64,000 bases of DNA from Roseibium aquae. Its GTDB lineage: Bacteria > Pseudomonadota > Alphaproteobacteria > Rhizobiales > Stappiaceae. Below are positions 44,685-54,853 of this stretch, one piece after another. How positions within the stretch are numbered: the stretch's first letter is position 1; every line of letters begins with the position of its first letter. The notes below the pieces were generated by a model. The model was not told where the DNA came from and made no database searches. It saw only the letters and a program-made list of their open reading frames with translations. A program made the position numbers and the translations under genes. The DNA is taken from positions 124,001-188,000 of the forward strand of contig NZ_VXDC01000007.1 in assembly GCF_008711285.1 (NCBI RefSeq), given 5' to 3'.

Positions 44685-45191
44685 TCAAGGCAGGGCCTCG
44701 AACCCGGCGGAGAAGCCGTTCAGGGAGATCGGAATTCCGATCCCTTCTTCAGGGGTCTGGAAAATGATGAAAGTTGCCTGAGCCCCCGCCCGCAATTTGC
44801 CCAGAAGCTCATCTTCGAGGATCACTTCGGCGATGCATCCATTGGGCAGGCACCTCACGAACCCGGCCCGGCCGATATCCACATCGTCGACCCGCAAGCC
44901 GAGACCGGAGGGCAGCAACACGCCGAGTGGTGCCAGAACGCGCAATATCCGGGCCTGCTGGTCGGCCGTCTTCAACACAATGACGGAGAGCCCGACATTC
45001 TCCCGGTCTTCCGCTGTGACATTTTGAATCAGCGCGCATTGCTCTCCGCTGGCCCCCGGAGGAGTGTCGCACCGCAGTTGCCAGTCGCCATGGGTTGCCT
45101 TGACCTCACCCTGGGCGAGTGCCGGTGAGCCCAGACTTGCAACCAATGCGAAGGTCATGGCAGCTTTGCCCAGGGTCTGGAACGCGTGCAT
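44685..45191 (-). CDS. Invasion-associated locus B (IalB) family periplasmic protein
   Basis: 168 residues from the ATG at 45191, chosen because it gives a clean signal peptide (MHAFQTLGKAAM, hydrophobic core, cleavage after PALA). The frame is open to 45440 but that stretch is Arg/Ser/Pro-rich and unlike a protein start; an ATG at 45275 is the other option. The mature part has HGDWQLRCDTPPGASGEQCAL, FVRCLPNGCIAEV with four Cys likely in two disulfides, the form of IalB proteins. These were named in Bartonella but are common in free-living Rhizobiales. It is divergent from the oxidase operon. Confidence 0.87.
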   Translation of the reverse strand: MHAFQTLGKAAMTFALVASLGSPALAQGEVKATHGDWQLRCDTPPGASGEQCALIQNVTAEDRENVGLSVIVLKTADQQARILRVLAPLGVLLPSGLGLRVDDVDIGRAGFVRCLPNGCIAEVILEDELLGKLRAGAQATFIIFQTPEEGIGIPISLNGFSAGFEALP

Positions 45192-45764
45192 TGGTCTGCG
45201 GTCCCCGGGTTCGGCGCGGGACGGCGAACGGTTTTGAAACGGCGAGGTCGTCAAGGGATCCTCCGAACTCTTCATGCGGTTCTTGTCTGTCTGGCTCAAG
45301 CCAGCCATTGGCGAATCGAACTGTTTGGTTGCTCCGACATTGCCCGATGGACCTTGCCATTGCCAGCCCCGGATAGTCAGCCGGACTTCGAAACGACAGT
45401 GATTGGTACTTTTGCGCAGATAATCTCGTGTCCTTGACACGGATCAATTAATACCTCTGTCGGCATACGCATGAAAACGGACTTATAACCGTTGCAGCCC
45501 GGCGCTTCTTGTGGTTTTTGTGCGCCGGAACATTGTCCAGAGTTTGATGCGGCAGATCGCCGCTTCAACGTTCGGCTCCATCGCGCTAGTTCATTGGCTG
45601 TGGTTTATTTTCACGGCTATAAGTGCCGCGCCGCCGGTGGCGGATCACGGATCCCCCGCTTGTTTTGGTCGGGAAGCCGTTGGACAACTGGAATGGGACC
45701 GAAAGGTTTCGCGGGTGTCGAGAGTGCGCCGCGCCCGAGCGTGGCCGAGGAAGGGAGTGCAGAC
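45192..45764. promoter_or_regulatory. Long gap upstream of the cytochrome oxidase operon
   Basis: This region separates the IalB and coxB starts. It contains the candidate oxidase promoter at 45594-45622 and about 140 bases of leader before coxB. Frames that span it lack any recognisable domain. The leader length leaves room for post-transcriptional control, but I see no named element. Confidence 0.45.
45594..45622 (+). promoter_or_regulatory. Candidate promoter of the cytochrome oxidase operon
   Basis: TTGGCT, a spacer of exactly 17 bases, then CTATAA: a good match to alphaproteobacterial housekeeping promoters (TTGac, 17, CTATAt). It lies 143 bases before the coxB start. Confidence 0.5.
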
Positions 45765-46715
45765 GTGAAGGCAGTCTTCAAGCGTCTCATGGGTTGGGCC
45801 GCAGCCGCGGTCACATTTGCCGGTGCGGCAACAGCTGCATTGGCTGGAGAAGCTGACCTACATAACTGGCAGCTTGGATTTCAATCGTCCGTCACCGAGG
45901 TGATGGATGACATTACCTGGTTCAACAACATGACCCTGGTGATCATTACGCTGGTCACCCTGTTCGTGCTTGCGCTCCTGATCTGGGTCATGGTGCGCTA
46001 CAATGCGAAGTCGAACCCGGTGCCGTCGCGGACCTCGCACAACACCATGATCGAGATCGCCTGGACGGTGGCACCCATCTTGATCCTGGTGGTGATCGCC
46101 ATTCCGTCGTTCCGCCTGCTCTACAAGCAGCTGGAAATCCCCGAATACGACATGACGGTGAAGGCCATCGGCTATCAGTGGTACTGGGGCTACGAATACA
46201 CCGACGAAAACATGAGCGGACTCTACTTCGATTCCTTCATGGTCGGAGACGCCCGCGATTCCGCCGCCGACACGCAAGCCCGTCAGCAATTCGCCGACGA
46301 GCGCGGCGTGACACTCAACGAGGTGCCGCGCCTTCTAGCCGTGACGCATGATATGGTGGTGCCTGTCGATACCACCGTCCGCCTGCAGGTCACCGCCGCC
46401 GACGTGATCCATGCGTTCGCGATGCCGGCGATGGGTCTGAAGATCGACGCCATCCCGGGGCGGTTGAACGAGACCTGGTTCCACGCCCGTGAAGAGGGCA
46501 TCTACTACGGCCAGTGTTCGGAGCTCTGCGGTGACCTCCACGCGTTCATGCCGATTGCCATCCGTGTGGTGAGCCAGGAGCAATACGATCAGTGGGCCGC
46601 GCTCGCCCCGCAGGACGTCGATGCGGCGAACCAGCAGTTGATGGCGGCCATCGCGGCGGACAAGAAGGTCGCGGCGCTGGAAGAAACGGGCGAAAACAAC
46701 GTCGCGGCGAACTAA
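45765..46715 (+). CDS. coxB: Cytochrome c oxidase subunit II
   Basis: 316 residues from the GTG at 45765, with AAGGGAG seven bases upstream; longer in-frame starts lack support. A signal peptide ends AALAGE, two membrane helices follow (about 52-75 and 97-117), then WYWGYEYTDE and the periplasmic CuA domain with CSELCGDLHAFMP, holding both Cys, Glu, His and Met ligands. Electrons from cytochrome c enter here. There is no fused cytochrome c domain, so this is the aa3 type. First gene of the oxidase operon. Confidence 0.96.
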   Translation: MKAVFKRLMGWAAAAVTFAGAATAALAGEADLHNWQLGFQSSVTEVMDDITWFNNMTLVIITLVTLFVLALLIWVMVRYNAKSNPVPSRTSHNTMIEIAWTVAPILILVVIAIPSFRLLYKQLEIPEYDMTVKAIGYQWYWGYEYTDENMSGLYFDSFMVGDARDSAADTQARQQFADERGVTLNEVPRLLAVTHDMVVPVDTTVRLQVTAADVIHAFAMPAMGLKIDAIPGRLNETWFHAREEGIYYGQCSELCGDLHAFMPIAIRVVSQEQYDQWAALAPQDVDAANQQLMAAIAADKKVAALEETGENNVAAN

Positions 46716-46762
46716 CCGCTGCGGCACTGGATTGGCGGCGCGGCGCGATGCGCCCCGCCTGA

Positions 46763-48382
<1,620 letters not shown>

Positions 48383-48394
48383 TGCGACCGACGA

Positions 48395-48420
48395 CCCCCG
48401 GGGCCTTTGCGCCCCGGGGG
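48395..48420. terminator. GC-rich hairpin after ctaD
   Basis: CCCCCGGGGC and GCCCCGGGGG form a perfect ten-base stem around a CTTTGC loop, 13 bases past the ctaD stop. No U-run follows, so it more likely trims or stabilises the ctaD message end than stops transcription fully. Confidence 0.5.
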
Positions 48421-48432
48421 CAATGAGCAAGG

Positions 48433-48457
48433 CACCGCGTCGGACACCGACGCGGTG
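48433..48457. terminator. Second hairpin after ctaD
   Basis: CACCGCGTCGG and CCGACGCGGTG pair perfectly over 11 bases around a three-base ACA loop; TTGTTCC follows. Together with the hairpin just upstream it may act as an attenuator that makes coxB-ctaD message more abundant than the assembly genes behind it. Confidence 0.5.
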
Positions 48458-48540
48458 TTGTTCCAAAAGAAAAGAAACCGAAAAGAAAAAGCGGACGTCC
48501 GCCAGGCCGCGAGACGAAAACCGCGATGTTAGGGACCGAT

Positions 48541-49476
48541 ATGTCGCTTGCCGACCGCCAGGACACAATGACGATCAACGCCTCCGAATGGGGCGGGGAC
48601 GGCTCAGTTGGAGACTACGTGGCGCTGTTGAAACCGCGCGTCATGTCGCTCGTGATTTTTACCGCTTTCGTTGGCATGATGCTCGCGCCGGGAACCGTTC
48701 ATCCCGTGATCGCCGCCGTTGCCCTGTTGTGCATCGCCGTCGGGGCCGGCGCTTCCGGCGCTCTCAACATGTGGTATGACGCGGATATCGACCGGGTGAT
48801 GAGCCGGACGGTCAAGCGCCCCATTCCGGCCGGCAAGGTGACGCCCGACGAGGCACTGGCCTTCGGGATGACGTTGTCGATCGGCTCGGTGCTGACCCTT
48901 GGCCTTCTGGTCAACTGGTTCGCGGGCGCCTTTCTGGCGTTCACCATCTTCTTCTACGCCGTGATCTACACCATGTGGCTCAAGCGCTCCACGCCGCAGA
49001 ATATCGTGATTGGCGGCGCGGCCGGCGCGTTTCCGCCGATGATCGGCTGGGCCGCCGTGACCGGCGATGTGAGCCTTGAAAGCGTCGTTCTCTTCCTCAT
49101 CATCTTCATGTGGACGCCGCCCCATTTCTGGGCGCTCGCGCTGTTCAAGAAGGGGGATTACGAGACCGCTGGCGTTCCCATGCTTCCCGTAACCGACGGG
49201 GAAATGGTGACCCGTCATCATATTCTGGCCTACGCTGTTCTTCTGGCGCCGATCGGGGTCGCGCCCTATCTTCTGGGATATGCGAGCCTGGTCTACGGCG
49301 TGATCTCGGCAGGCCTGGGACTGGCTTTCGTGGCCTTGTCCTTCGATGTCTGGCGCAAGCGCGAGGGCGACGCCGCACGCCTGGCCTGTATCAGGTTGTT
49401 CAAGTTTTCGCTGTACTACCTGTTTCTGCTGTTTGCCGTGCTCTTCGTGGAAAGCGTGATCGGAAGGATCTTGTGA
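48541..49476 (+). CDS. ctaB: Protoheme IX farnesyltransferase (haem O synthase)
   Basis: About 311 residues from the ATG at 48541, with AGGGA five bases upstream; an ATG at 48526 is also in frame. A UbiA-superfamily enzyme with eight or nine membrane helices that farnesylates haem B to haem O, the first step to haem A for the oxidase. The motifs [19 protein letters not shown] and [28 protein letters not shown] are typical. It shares one base with the coxF start (TGATG). Confidence 0.95.
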   Translation: MSLADRQDTMTINASEWGGDGSVGDYVALLKPRVMSLVIFTAFVGMMLAPGTVHPVIAAVALLCIAVGAGASGALNMWYDADIDRVMSRTVKRPIPAGKVTPDEALAFGMTLSIGSVLTLGLLVNWFAGAFLAFTIFFYAVIYTMWLKRSTPQNIVIGGAAGAFPPMIGWAAVTGDVSLESVVLFLIIFMWTPPHFWALALFKKGDYETAGVPMLPVTDGEMVTRHHILAYAVLLAPIGVAPYLLGYASLVYGVISAGLGLAFVALSFDVWRKREGDAARLACIRLFKFSLYYLFLLFAVLFVESVIGRIL

Positions 49477-49637
49477 TGCCGACAGAAGACGAAGGGGTCC
49501 GGTTGTCGCCGGACCAACAGAAGAAACGGAAAGGGCGCTCGATCGCGATCGCGCTGACGCTGGCCGGCCTTGTGATCCTGTTTTACGCGGTGACCATTGT
49601 CAAAATGGGCCCCGCCATCTTGAACCGTCCCTTGTAA
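49476..49637 (+). CDS. coxF: CoxF-like small membrane protein
   Basis: A 53-residue protein. A polar, basic N-terminus with LSPDQQKKRKGRS is followed by one membrane helix (about 23-43, IAIALTLAGLVILFYAVTIV) and the conserved tail IVKMGPAILNRPL. Small proteins of this type sit between ctaB and ctaG in alphaproteobacterial oxidase operons and are called CoxF; their role in oxidase assembly is not firmly known. Its ATG overlaps the ctaB stop and GGAAGG lies eight bases upstream. Confidence 0.85.
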   Translation: MPTEDEGVRLSPDQQKKRKGRSIAIALTLAGLVILFYAVTIVKMGPAILNRPL

Positions 49638-49646
49638 GGAACCGAG

Positions 49647-50261
49647 ATGAGTGAGCAAAACGACCAGAGCCCGAAAGGCAACACGCAAAACCTGAAGGTG
49701 GCGCTCGCCTGCACCGGCATGTTCTGTTTCATGATCGGGGCGGCCTATGCAGCCGTCCCGCTCTACGACCTGTTCTGCCGTGTCACCGGCTTCGGCGGCA
49801 CGACCCAAGTGGCGGAAACCGCGTCCGAAGAAGTGATCGACCGTATGGTAACCGTCCGGTTCGACGGCAATATCAACCGGTCGCTGCCTTGGGAATTCGG
49901 TCCGGAAAAACGCAGCGTCACCCTGAAAATGGGTGAGATGGGCGAGATGCTGTATTTCGCGACCAATGTGGGCGAAAACGCTACAGTCGGCACCTCGACC
50001 TTCAACGTCACCCCGCTGTCCGCTGGCGCCTATTTCAACAAGCTGGATTGCTTCTGCTTCACGGAGCAGCCCCTTGAGGTGGGCGAAACGGCGGAAATGC
50101 CGGTGGTGTTCTTTGTGGATCCTGCCATGAACGACGATCCGCAGCTCGCTCATGTCAAGGAAATCACGTTGTCCTATACCTTCTTCCCGGTCCACGAGCC
50201 GACCGCGCCGCTTGCGGCACGCGCCGGTGCCCCGGATGAAGAGCCTAAAACGAATCTATGA
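49647..50261 (+). CDS. ctaG: Cytochrome c oxidase assembly protein CtaG (Cox11)
   Basis: 204 residues: one N-terminal membrane helix (about 17-40, ending VPLYDLFCRVTGFGG) and a periplasmic immunoglobulin-like domain. The copper-binding Cys pair is in KLDCFCFTEQPL, and DPAMNDD and TLSYTFF match the family. It delivers copper to the CuB centre of subunit I. AAGGA lies six bases before the ATG. Its place between the coxF and coxC genes is standard. Confidence 0.95.
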   Translation: MSEQNDQSPKGNTQNLKVALACTGMFCFMIGAAYAAVPLYDLFCRVTGFGGTTQVAETASEEVIDRMVTVRFDGNINRSLPWEFGPEKRSVTLKMGEMGEMLYFATNVGENATVGTSTFNVTPLSAGAYFNKLDCFCFTEQPLEVGETAEMPVVFFVDPAMNDDPQLAHVKEITLSYTFFPVHEPTAPLAARAGAPDEEPKTNL

Positions 50262-50304
50262 AGTAGACGCGCAAAAGCGCGGCATTGTGTTGGGGAGCTA
50301 GCCT

Positions 50305-51153
50305 ATGGCTGAGGCACATACCAAAAACCACGATTACCATCTGGTGGACCCGAGTCCCTGGCCGTTCCTGGCCTCCGTCGGGGCGTTCATTCTCGCCATC
50401 GGGACCATCGGCTTCATGCGCATGGACACCGGCTTCGACCTGTTCGGTATTGATTTCACCGGCTGGGGTCTGTTCGCCATCGGGCTCGCGATCGTTCTGT
50501 ACGTGATGTACGCATGGTGGCGCGACACTGTGAAGGAATCGATGGAAGGCCATCACACCCGCGTCGTGAACCTGCATCTGCGCTATGGCATGATCCTCTT
50601 CATCGCCTCAGAGGTGATGTTCTTCGTCGCCTGGTTCTGGGCCTATTTCGACGTTGCCCTGTTCGCCGGCGAGGCGATCAACTACCAGCGCGTGGAAGCC
50701 ACCGGCGGGGTCTGGCCCCCGGAAGGCATCGAGACGTTCGATCCCTGGCATTTGCCGCTCCTGAACACGCTGATCCTGCTCCTGTCGGGAACGACCGTGA
50801 CCTGGGCGCACCACGCTCTTCTCCACAATGACCGGGAAGGGTTGAAATGGGGTCTCACGCTGACGGTGATTCTCGGCGTTCTGTTCTCGATCTGCCAGGC
50901 TTACGAGTACACCCATGCCACCTTCGCCTTCGGCGGCAACATCTATGGCGCCACCTTCTACATGGCGACAGGCTTTCACGGCTTCCACGTGATCGTCGGG
51001 ACCATCTTCCTGGCCGTCTGTCTTGGCCGGGCCCTCGCAGGTCACTTCACGCCGCAGAAGCACTTTGGTTTCGAGGCGGCTGCCTGGTACTGGCATTTCG
51101 TTGACGTGGTGTGGTTGTTCTTGTTCGTCGCCATCTATATTTGGGGCGCATAA
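50305..51153 (+). CDS. coxC: Cytochrome c oxidase subunit III
   Basis: A 282-residue inner-membrane protein with seven helices. The family blocks [60 protein letters not shown] and the C-terminal [20 protein letters not shown] are intact. Subunit III stabilises proton uptake by subunit I. GGGGAG lies seven bases before the ATG. A 13-base perfect hairpin follows the gene before the DUF983 start. Confidence 0.96.
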   Translation: MAEAHTKNHDYHLVDPSPWPFLASVGAFILAIGTIGFMRMDTGFDLFGIDFTGWGLFAIGLAIVLYVMYAWWRDTVKESMEGHHTRVVNLHLRYGMILFIASEVMFFVAWFWAYFDVALFAGEAINYQRVEATGGVWPPEGIETFDPWHLPLLNTLILLLSGTTVTWAHHALLHNDREGLKWGLTLTVILGVLFSICQAYEYTHATFAFGGNIYGATFYMATGFHGFHVIVGTIFLAVCLGRALAGHFTPQKHFGFEAAAWYWHFVDVVWLFLFVAIYIWGA

Positions 51154-51197
51154 GACGCACTCGGACACCGAAGCGGCCAATAAGCCGCTCCTGATCA

Positions 51198-51226
51198 GCG
51201 CCCGGTCCGAGCCTCGGACCGGGCGC
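51198..51226. terminator. Hairpin between coxC and the DUF983 gene
   Basis: GCGCCCGGTCCGA and TCGGACCGGGCGC form a perfect 13-base stem around a GCC loop and are followed by TTTG. It lies 45 bases after the coxC stop. It could stop part of the transcription before DUF983 and SURF1, or protect the coxC message end. Confidence 0.6.
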
Positions 51227-51256
51227 TTTGACTTGAGGCAAGGAGCACAAGGCGTC

Positions 51257-51634
51257 ATGGGAGACGAGCGACCAGCGCAACCGGTCAATCCGGCGAAATC
51301 GGGGCTCCTCGGTCACTGCCCCCGGTGCGGCTCCGGTCGCCTGTTCAGCGGTTTTCTGACCGTCAAACCGGCCTGTTCGGTCTGCGGCCAATCTTTCGAG
51401 TTTGCCGACAGCGGCGACGGGCCGGCTGTCTTCGTCATCATGATCGTCGGCTTCGTGATTGTTGGCCTCGTGCTGTTTGTCGAACTCTCCTACCAGCCGC
51501 CGGTCTGGCTTCACCTGGTTCTCTGGTTTCCGCTCACGATCGCTCTGGCCGGCCTGATCCTGCGCCCTCTGAAGGGCTTGATGATCGGGCTTCAGTTCAA
51601 ACACAACGCCCAGGAGGGAAGACTTGACGACTAA
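51257..51634 (+). CDS. DUF983 family membrane protein
   Basis: 125 residues from the ATG at 51257. An N-terminal zinc-ribbon-like part has two Cys pairs (HCPRCGSGRLF and ACSVCGQSF), then GDGPAVFVIMIVGFVIVG and a second membrane helix. Proteins of this family are regularly encoded between coxC and SURF1 in alphaproteobacteria; a role in oxidase biogenesis is likely but not defined. The SURF1 frame begins inside its last codons. Confidence 0.9.
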   Translation: MGDERPAQPVNPAKSGLLGHCPRCGSGRLFSGFLTVKPACSVCGQSFEFADSGDGPAVFVIMIVGFVIVGLVLFVELSYQPPVWLHLVLWFPLTIALAGLILRPLKGLMIGLQFKHNAQEGRLDD

Positions 51635-52430
51635 GGCAAGGTCAAACGGCGAGCTGCCCAAACCGGAACCTGTCTGGTGGCGTCACCTGCTTCTGCCAAC
51701 GCTTGCGGCCATCGGGGGACTGGCCATTCTGCTCAATCTCGGCTTCTGGCAGCTCGACCGCCTCGCCTGGAAAACTGCTCTCATCGAGCGGCTGGAAGCC
51801 GATATCGAAAAACCGCCCGTATCGGCGCCGGACAAGGCAGAATGGTCCGCTCTGACGGAGACGGATGACTACCGGCATGTAAGTTTGTCCGGCAAGTTTG
51901 TCCCGGGAGCCGTCTTGTATTACACGGCGCTCACCAATTCGGTCGGGCCATTCGATGGTCCGGGCTATCTCGTCTACAGCCCCTTCGTGACCGACGCGGG
52001 CTGGACCGTTCTGGTCAATCGGGGCTTCATTCCGCACGCCCTGCCCGAGGCAGTCCGTGCCGATGCCATTGCCCCGCCCGGAGGCAAGTTGGATCTGACC
52101 GGCTTGCTGCGCTTGTCGGAGAAGCCAAACTGGACCACGCCCGCGCCTGATCTTGAGACCAATACCTGGTTCGCGCGCGACACCGACGCGATGGCCGCAG
52201 CCCTCCAGATGGGCGGCCCGGATCTCGCCCCCTACAGCGTCGACCTGTCTGTCCAGCATACCCCTGCGTCCGGTTTGCCCCAGGCAGGCGAAACCATCGT
52301 CCGGTTTAAGAACGATCACCTTGGCTATGCTTTGACGTGGTTCGGTCTCGCCGCCACTTTGGCCGGGGTGTATATGGCCTACGCGGCGCACACCTGGCGA
52401 CGCCGCAAGGATGCCGGTCACCCGGACTGA
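51624..52430 (+). CDS. SURF1 family oxidase assembly protein
   Basis: 268 residues with a membrane helix at each end (about 25-45 and 235-253), the SURF1 layout. Conserved parts are LLNLGFWQLDRLAWK, a WTVLVNRGFIP-type motif, and FKNDHLGYALTWFGLA. SURF1 helps insert haem a into subunit I. The start is a TTG with GGAGGG five bases upstream, overlapping the DUF983 stop by 11 bases, so translation is coupled. A strong terminator follows, marking the end of the oxidase operon. Confidence 0.93.
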   Translation: MTTKARSNGELPKPEPVWWRHLLLPTLAAIGGLAILLNLGFWQLDRLAWKTALIERLEADIEKPPVSAPDKAEWSALTETDDYRHVSLSGKFVPGAVLYYTALTNSVGPFDGPGYLVYSPFVTDAGWTVLVNRGFIPHALPEAVRADAIAPPGGKLDLTGLLRLSEKPNWTTPAPDLETNTWFARDTDAMAAALQMGGPDLAPYSVDLSVQHTPASGLPQAGETIVRFKNDHLGYALTWFGLAATLAGVYMAYAAHTWRRRKDAGHPD

Positions 52431-52446
52431 GCCGGCAGACCAGTGA

Positions 52447-52482
52447 CGGTCATGCGGACGCTTCTTCCGCATGACCGGTTTT
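52447..52482 (+). terminator. Terminator of the oxidase operon
   Basis: CGGTCATGCGGA and TCCGCATGACCG form a perfect 12-base stem around a seven-base loop, followed by GTTTTCG. It lies between the convergent SURF1 and peroxiredoxin genes and could serve both. Confidence 0.75.
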
Positions 52483-52488
52483 CGCATA

Positions 52489-52971
52489 TTAAAGGGCTTC
52501 GAGGATTGCCGCAGCACCCGTTGCGGTGGCTTCGCCGGGGCTTTCTTCGACCGCAAGGAAAGTGACTTCGCCATCCTTGGCGATGAGCGCGAAACGCTGC
52601 GCCCGGGTATGCCCGAAGATCGGGGCGTCGAGACCCAGATCCAATGCCTTGACGAAGCTGGCATCCGTGTCGGACAGGAATTCGACCTTGCCGTTCGCAT
52701 TGGACGCCTTCGCCCAGGCATCCATGACGAACAGGTCGTTCACGGCAACGACCGCGATGGTGTCGACCCCTTTGGCCTTGATGGTGTCCGCATGTTCAAC
52801 GAACCCCGGAAGATGGTTCATGTGGCATGTTGGCGTGAATGCGCCAGGCACCGCGAAAAGCACGACGGTCTTTCCGTCGAACAGCTCTTTTGTTGTCTTT
52901 TCACCCGGGCCATCGGCCGTCATGATTTTAAAAGTTGCCTCCGGCAGGCGGTCACCAACCTTGATTGCCAT
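52489..52971 (-). CDS. Peroxiredoxin, Prx5 type
   Basis: 160 residues from the ATG at 52971 (AAGGAG seven bases upstream); the frame is open further but unsupported. The peroxidatic Cys is in VPGAFTPTCHMNHLPGF, with the Thr and Pro of the active site, and it is the only Cys in the chain, so reduction must use glutathione, glutaredoxin or another external thiol. DIGLDAPIFGHTRAQRFALI-type C-terminal parts fit the Prx5/AhpC-TSA group. It removes hydrogen peroxide and organic peroxides next to the respiratory operon. No signal peptide: cytosolic. Confidence 0.92.
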   Translation of the reverse strand: MAIKVGDRLPEATFKIMTADGPGEKTTKELFDGKTVVLFAVPGAFTPTCHMNHLPGFVEHADTIKAKGVDTIAVVAVNDLFVMDAWAKASNANGKVEFLSDTDASFVKALDLGLDAPIFGHTRAQRFALIAKDGEVTFLAVEESPGEATATGAAAILEAL

Positions 52972-53066
52972 TTCTTGCTCTCCTTCGGGAAACACCTCCG
53001 CGGGCGCGTCGGTTCGCCACACCAGATAGGCGCAAGGACAGGGCGCGTCGACCCCTCATCGCCACT

Positions 53067-53906
53067 TTATTGGCGCAGTGTAGCGCTTTCCAGAAAGTGG
53101 GTGGCCTCGACGGCGGTGCTGTCCTCGATGATCACGACACGGACCGGCGTCTGGCCGGGCAGGGCCTTAAGACCGTGCAGGGGAAGGGTCCACATGGCGG
53201 ACTTTCCGGTCCTGTGGGCGAGCTTTGGAACCCCGACATACGAGCCCTCCGGGCCTTCCACGAACAGGTCGATGTTCTCGGAGGCCGGCTCCTTCAAGTC
53301 CGCCGTGAACGCCAGCACCGGCTTATCTCCTTGATTGAGGATCTCGATACCGGACACCCGTGGCGGATCGGCCGTTTGTACCTTGGGGACCCTGTCCTGA
53401 TCGCGGTCGATGAGCCGGGCTGCGAGCCGGTCTTTTGTCTCTCCGGGGCTGAGGGTGAGGGATAGTTCGGCTTCACCAGGCACGCAAACGTCCTTGCACA
53501 CCCCGAATTCCACACGAGCGGTCAGAGTGACCGGGTCGCCGGGCGCCTCCGGGATGACCGTAATCGGAAAGACAACACCTTCCATATAGACAATCGACGT
53601 GGAAAAGCCGTCATCGTACCGTGTCGGCGCGGGGAAGCTGACATCCGCCGAGGCGAGGTTTTGCGATCCTGCAAGGGTGATTTGCGGCGCGATGCCGGCT
53701 TCGCCCGGATAGCGCCAATAGGTGTGCCACCCGGCGTCCAGAAGAAACTCCAGCCCGGCGCGGTACCGTCCATCCTCCAGTTCGCCGGTGCTGATCAGCC
53801 GGACCGCCCCGCCCTTGACTTCAACCCAGGGCGAAGGCCCGGCCTCCGCTTCGACGGATGCGATCAGGCACGCCGCGGCGATCGTTGCAAACAATCTGTC
53901 TTTCAT
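53067..53906 (-). CDS. Periplasmic DsbD-alpha-like protein
   Basis: 279 residues with a signal peptide (about 1-22). The body resembles the N-terminal periplasmic domain of DsbD: WHTYWRYPGEAGIAPQI, SIVYMEGVVFPI, and the redox Cys pair in FGVCKDVCVPGEA. The membrane and thioredoxin domains of full DsbD are absent and the protein ends after the beta-sandwich. It may pass electrons to periplasmic targets from a separate membrane reductase, or act as a chaperone. It follows the same strand as the peroxiredoxin, about 95 bases upstream of it. Confidence 0.82.
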   Translation of the reverse strand: MKDRLFATIAAACLIASVEAEAGPSPWVEVKGGAVRLISTGELEDGRYRAGLEFLLDAGWHTYWRYPGEAGIAPQITLAGSQNLASADVSFPAPTRYDDGFSTSIVYMEGVVFPITVIPEAPGDPVTLTARVEFGVCKDVCVPGEAELSLTLSPGETKDRLAARLIDRDQDRVPKVQTADPPRVSGIEILNQGDKPVLAFTADLKEPASENIDLFVEGPEGSYVGVPKLAHRTGKSAMWTLPLHGLKALPGQTPVRVVIIEDSTAVEATHFLESATLRQ

Positions 53907-54089
53907 GGCCCGATTCTATTCTTCCCTGCGGGATCCGTCACGGGTTCGCCGCGGTTTGGCGGATCAATCCCGTTGACGTTGGCGTGAATACCGGGACCTT
54001 GGCAGCCCCGGCGCCGTTAACATTCGGGACTTTCCGCGCTAAGTTCAAGCAGGGACGAACCGGAGTGCTTGGTCCGCAGGAGGCGCGAA

Positions 54090-54686
54090 ATGGCTACCGA
54101 ACCGGGAATTTCCTCGCTTGAGGGACAAATGCTGATCGCCATGCCGAACATGACGGATGGGCGATTTTCGCATGCCGTCGTCTATCTGTGCTCGCACAGT
54201 TCCGAAGGCGCGATGGGTCTCGTCCTGAATCAGATCGCGCGGCACCTGTCCTTCGAGGAATTGCTGATCCAGCTCAATATCGTGGATGACGAAACGGCGA
54301 TCCGCCTGCCGAACAGCCTGCGGGGGATGAATGTCCACAAGGGCGGGCCAGTCGAGGTCGAACGGGGCTTCGTGCTTCATACGGACGATTTCAAGATCGA
54401 GCGCTCGACAGTATCCATCGACAACGGGATCTGCCTCACCGCGACGCTCGAGATCCTGCGAGCCATGGCGGACGGGGAGGGACCGAGCCGGGCCATGCTC
54501 GCGCTCGGCTACGCGGGCTGGGCTCCCGGGCAGCTGGAGACGGAGATCCAGGCCAATGGCTGGCTGACTGGACCTGCGGACCCAGGACTGGTTTTCGATG
54601 CGAATCCGGAAACCAAATGGAAGCGCGCCCTTCAATCCATCGGGATCGATCCGGCGATGCTTTTCGGCGACGCGGGTCACGCCTGA
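54090..54686 (+). CDS. YqgE/AlgH family protein (DUF179)
   Basis: 198 residues from the ATG at 54090, with AGGAGG six bases upstream; an in-frame start at 54069 is less likely. [39 protein letters not shown] (in parts), [15 protein letters not shown] and [12 protein letters not shown] are the family blocks. The name AlgH comes from Pseudomonas alginate regulation; the biochemical role is not settled. It is divergent from the DsbD-alpha-like gene. Confidence 0.93.
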   Translation: MATEPGISSLEGQMLIAMPNMTDGRFSHAVVYLCSHSSEGAMGLVLNQIARHLSFEELLIQLNIVDDETAIRLPNSLRGMNVHKGGPVEVERGFVLHTDDFKIERSTVSIDNGICLTATLEILRAMADGEGPSRAMLALGYAGWAPGQLETEIQANGWLTGPADPGLVFDANPETKWKRALQSIGIDPAMLFGDAGHA

Positions 54687-54853
54687 GCCGAGGGCGCCGC
54701 GCCGCGCCGGCCCGGGGCCGCGTTTAACACTGCTGCGAAAAGGCGAAAAACCTGTCTTTCTATCGGTTTGATTTGGCGGCCGCATGGGCTAGTGTTGTCC
54801 GCTGAAGGAGCGTTGGCTCCAAAAAGACAAACAAATTGGAGGCAAGGGGCGCG

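Noticed and set aside
51191-51226. Third copy of the GATCAGC palindrome after coxC
   Set aside because: The left part begins GATCAGC, but the right arm does not end in GCTGATC and the conserved flank is absent, so I list it only as a hairpin.
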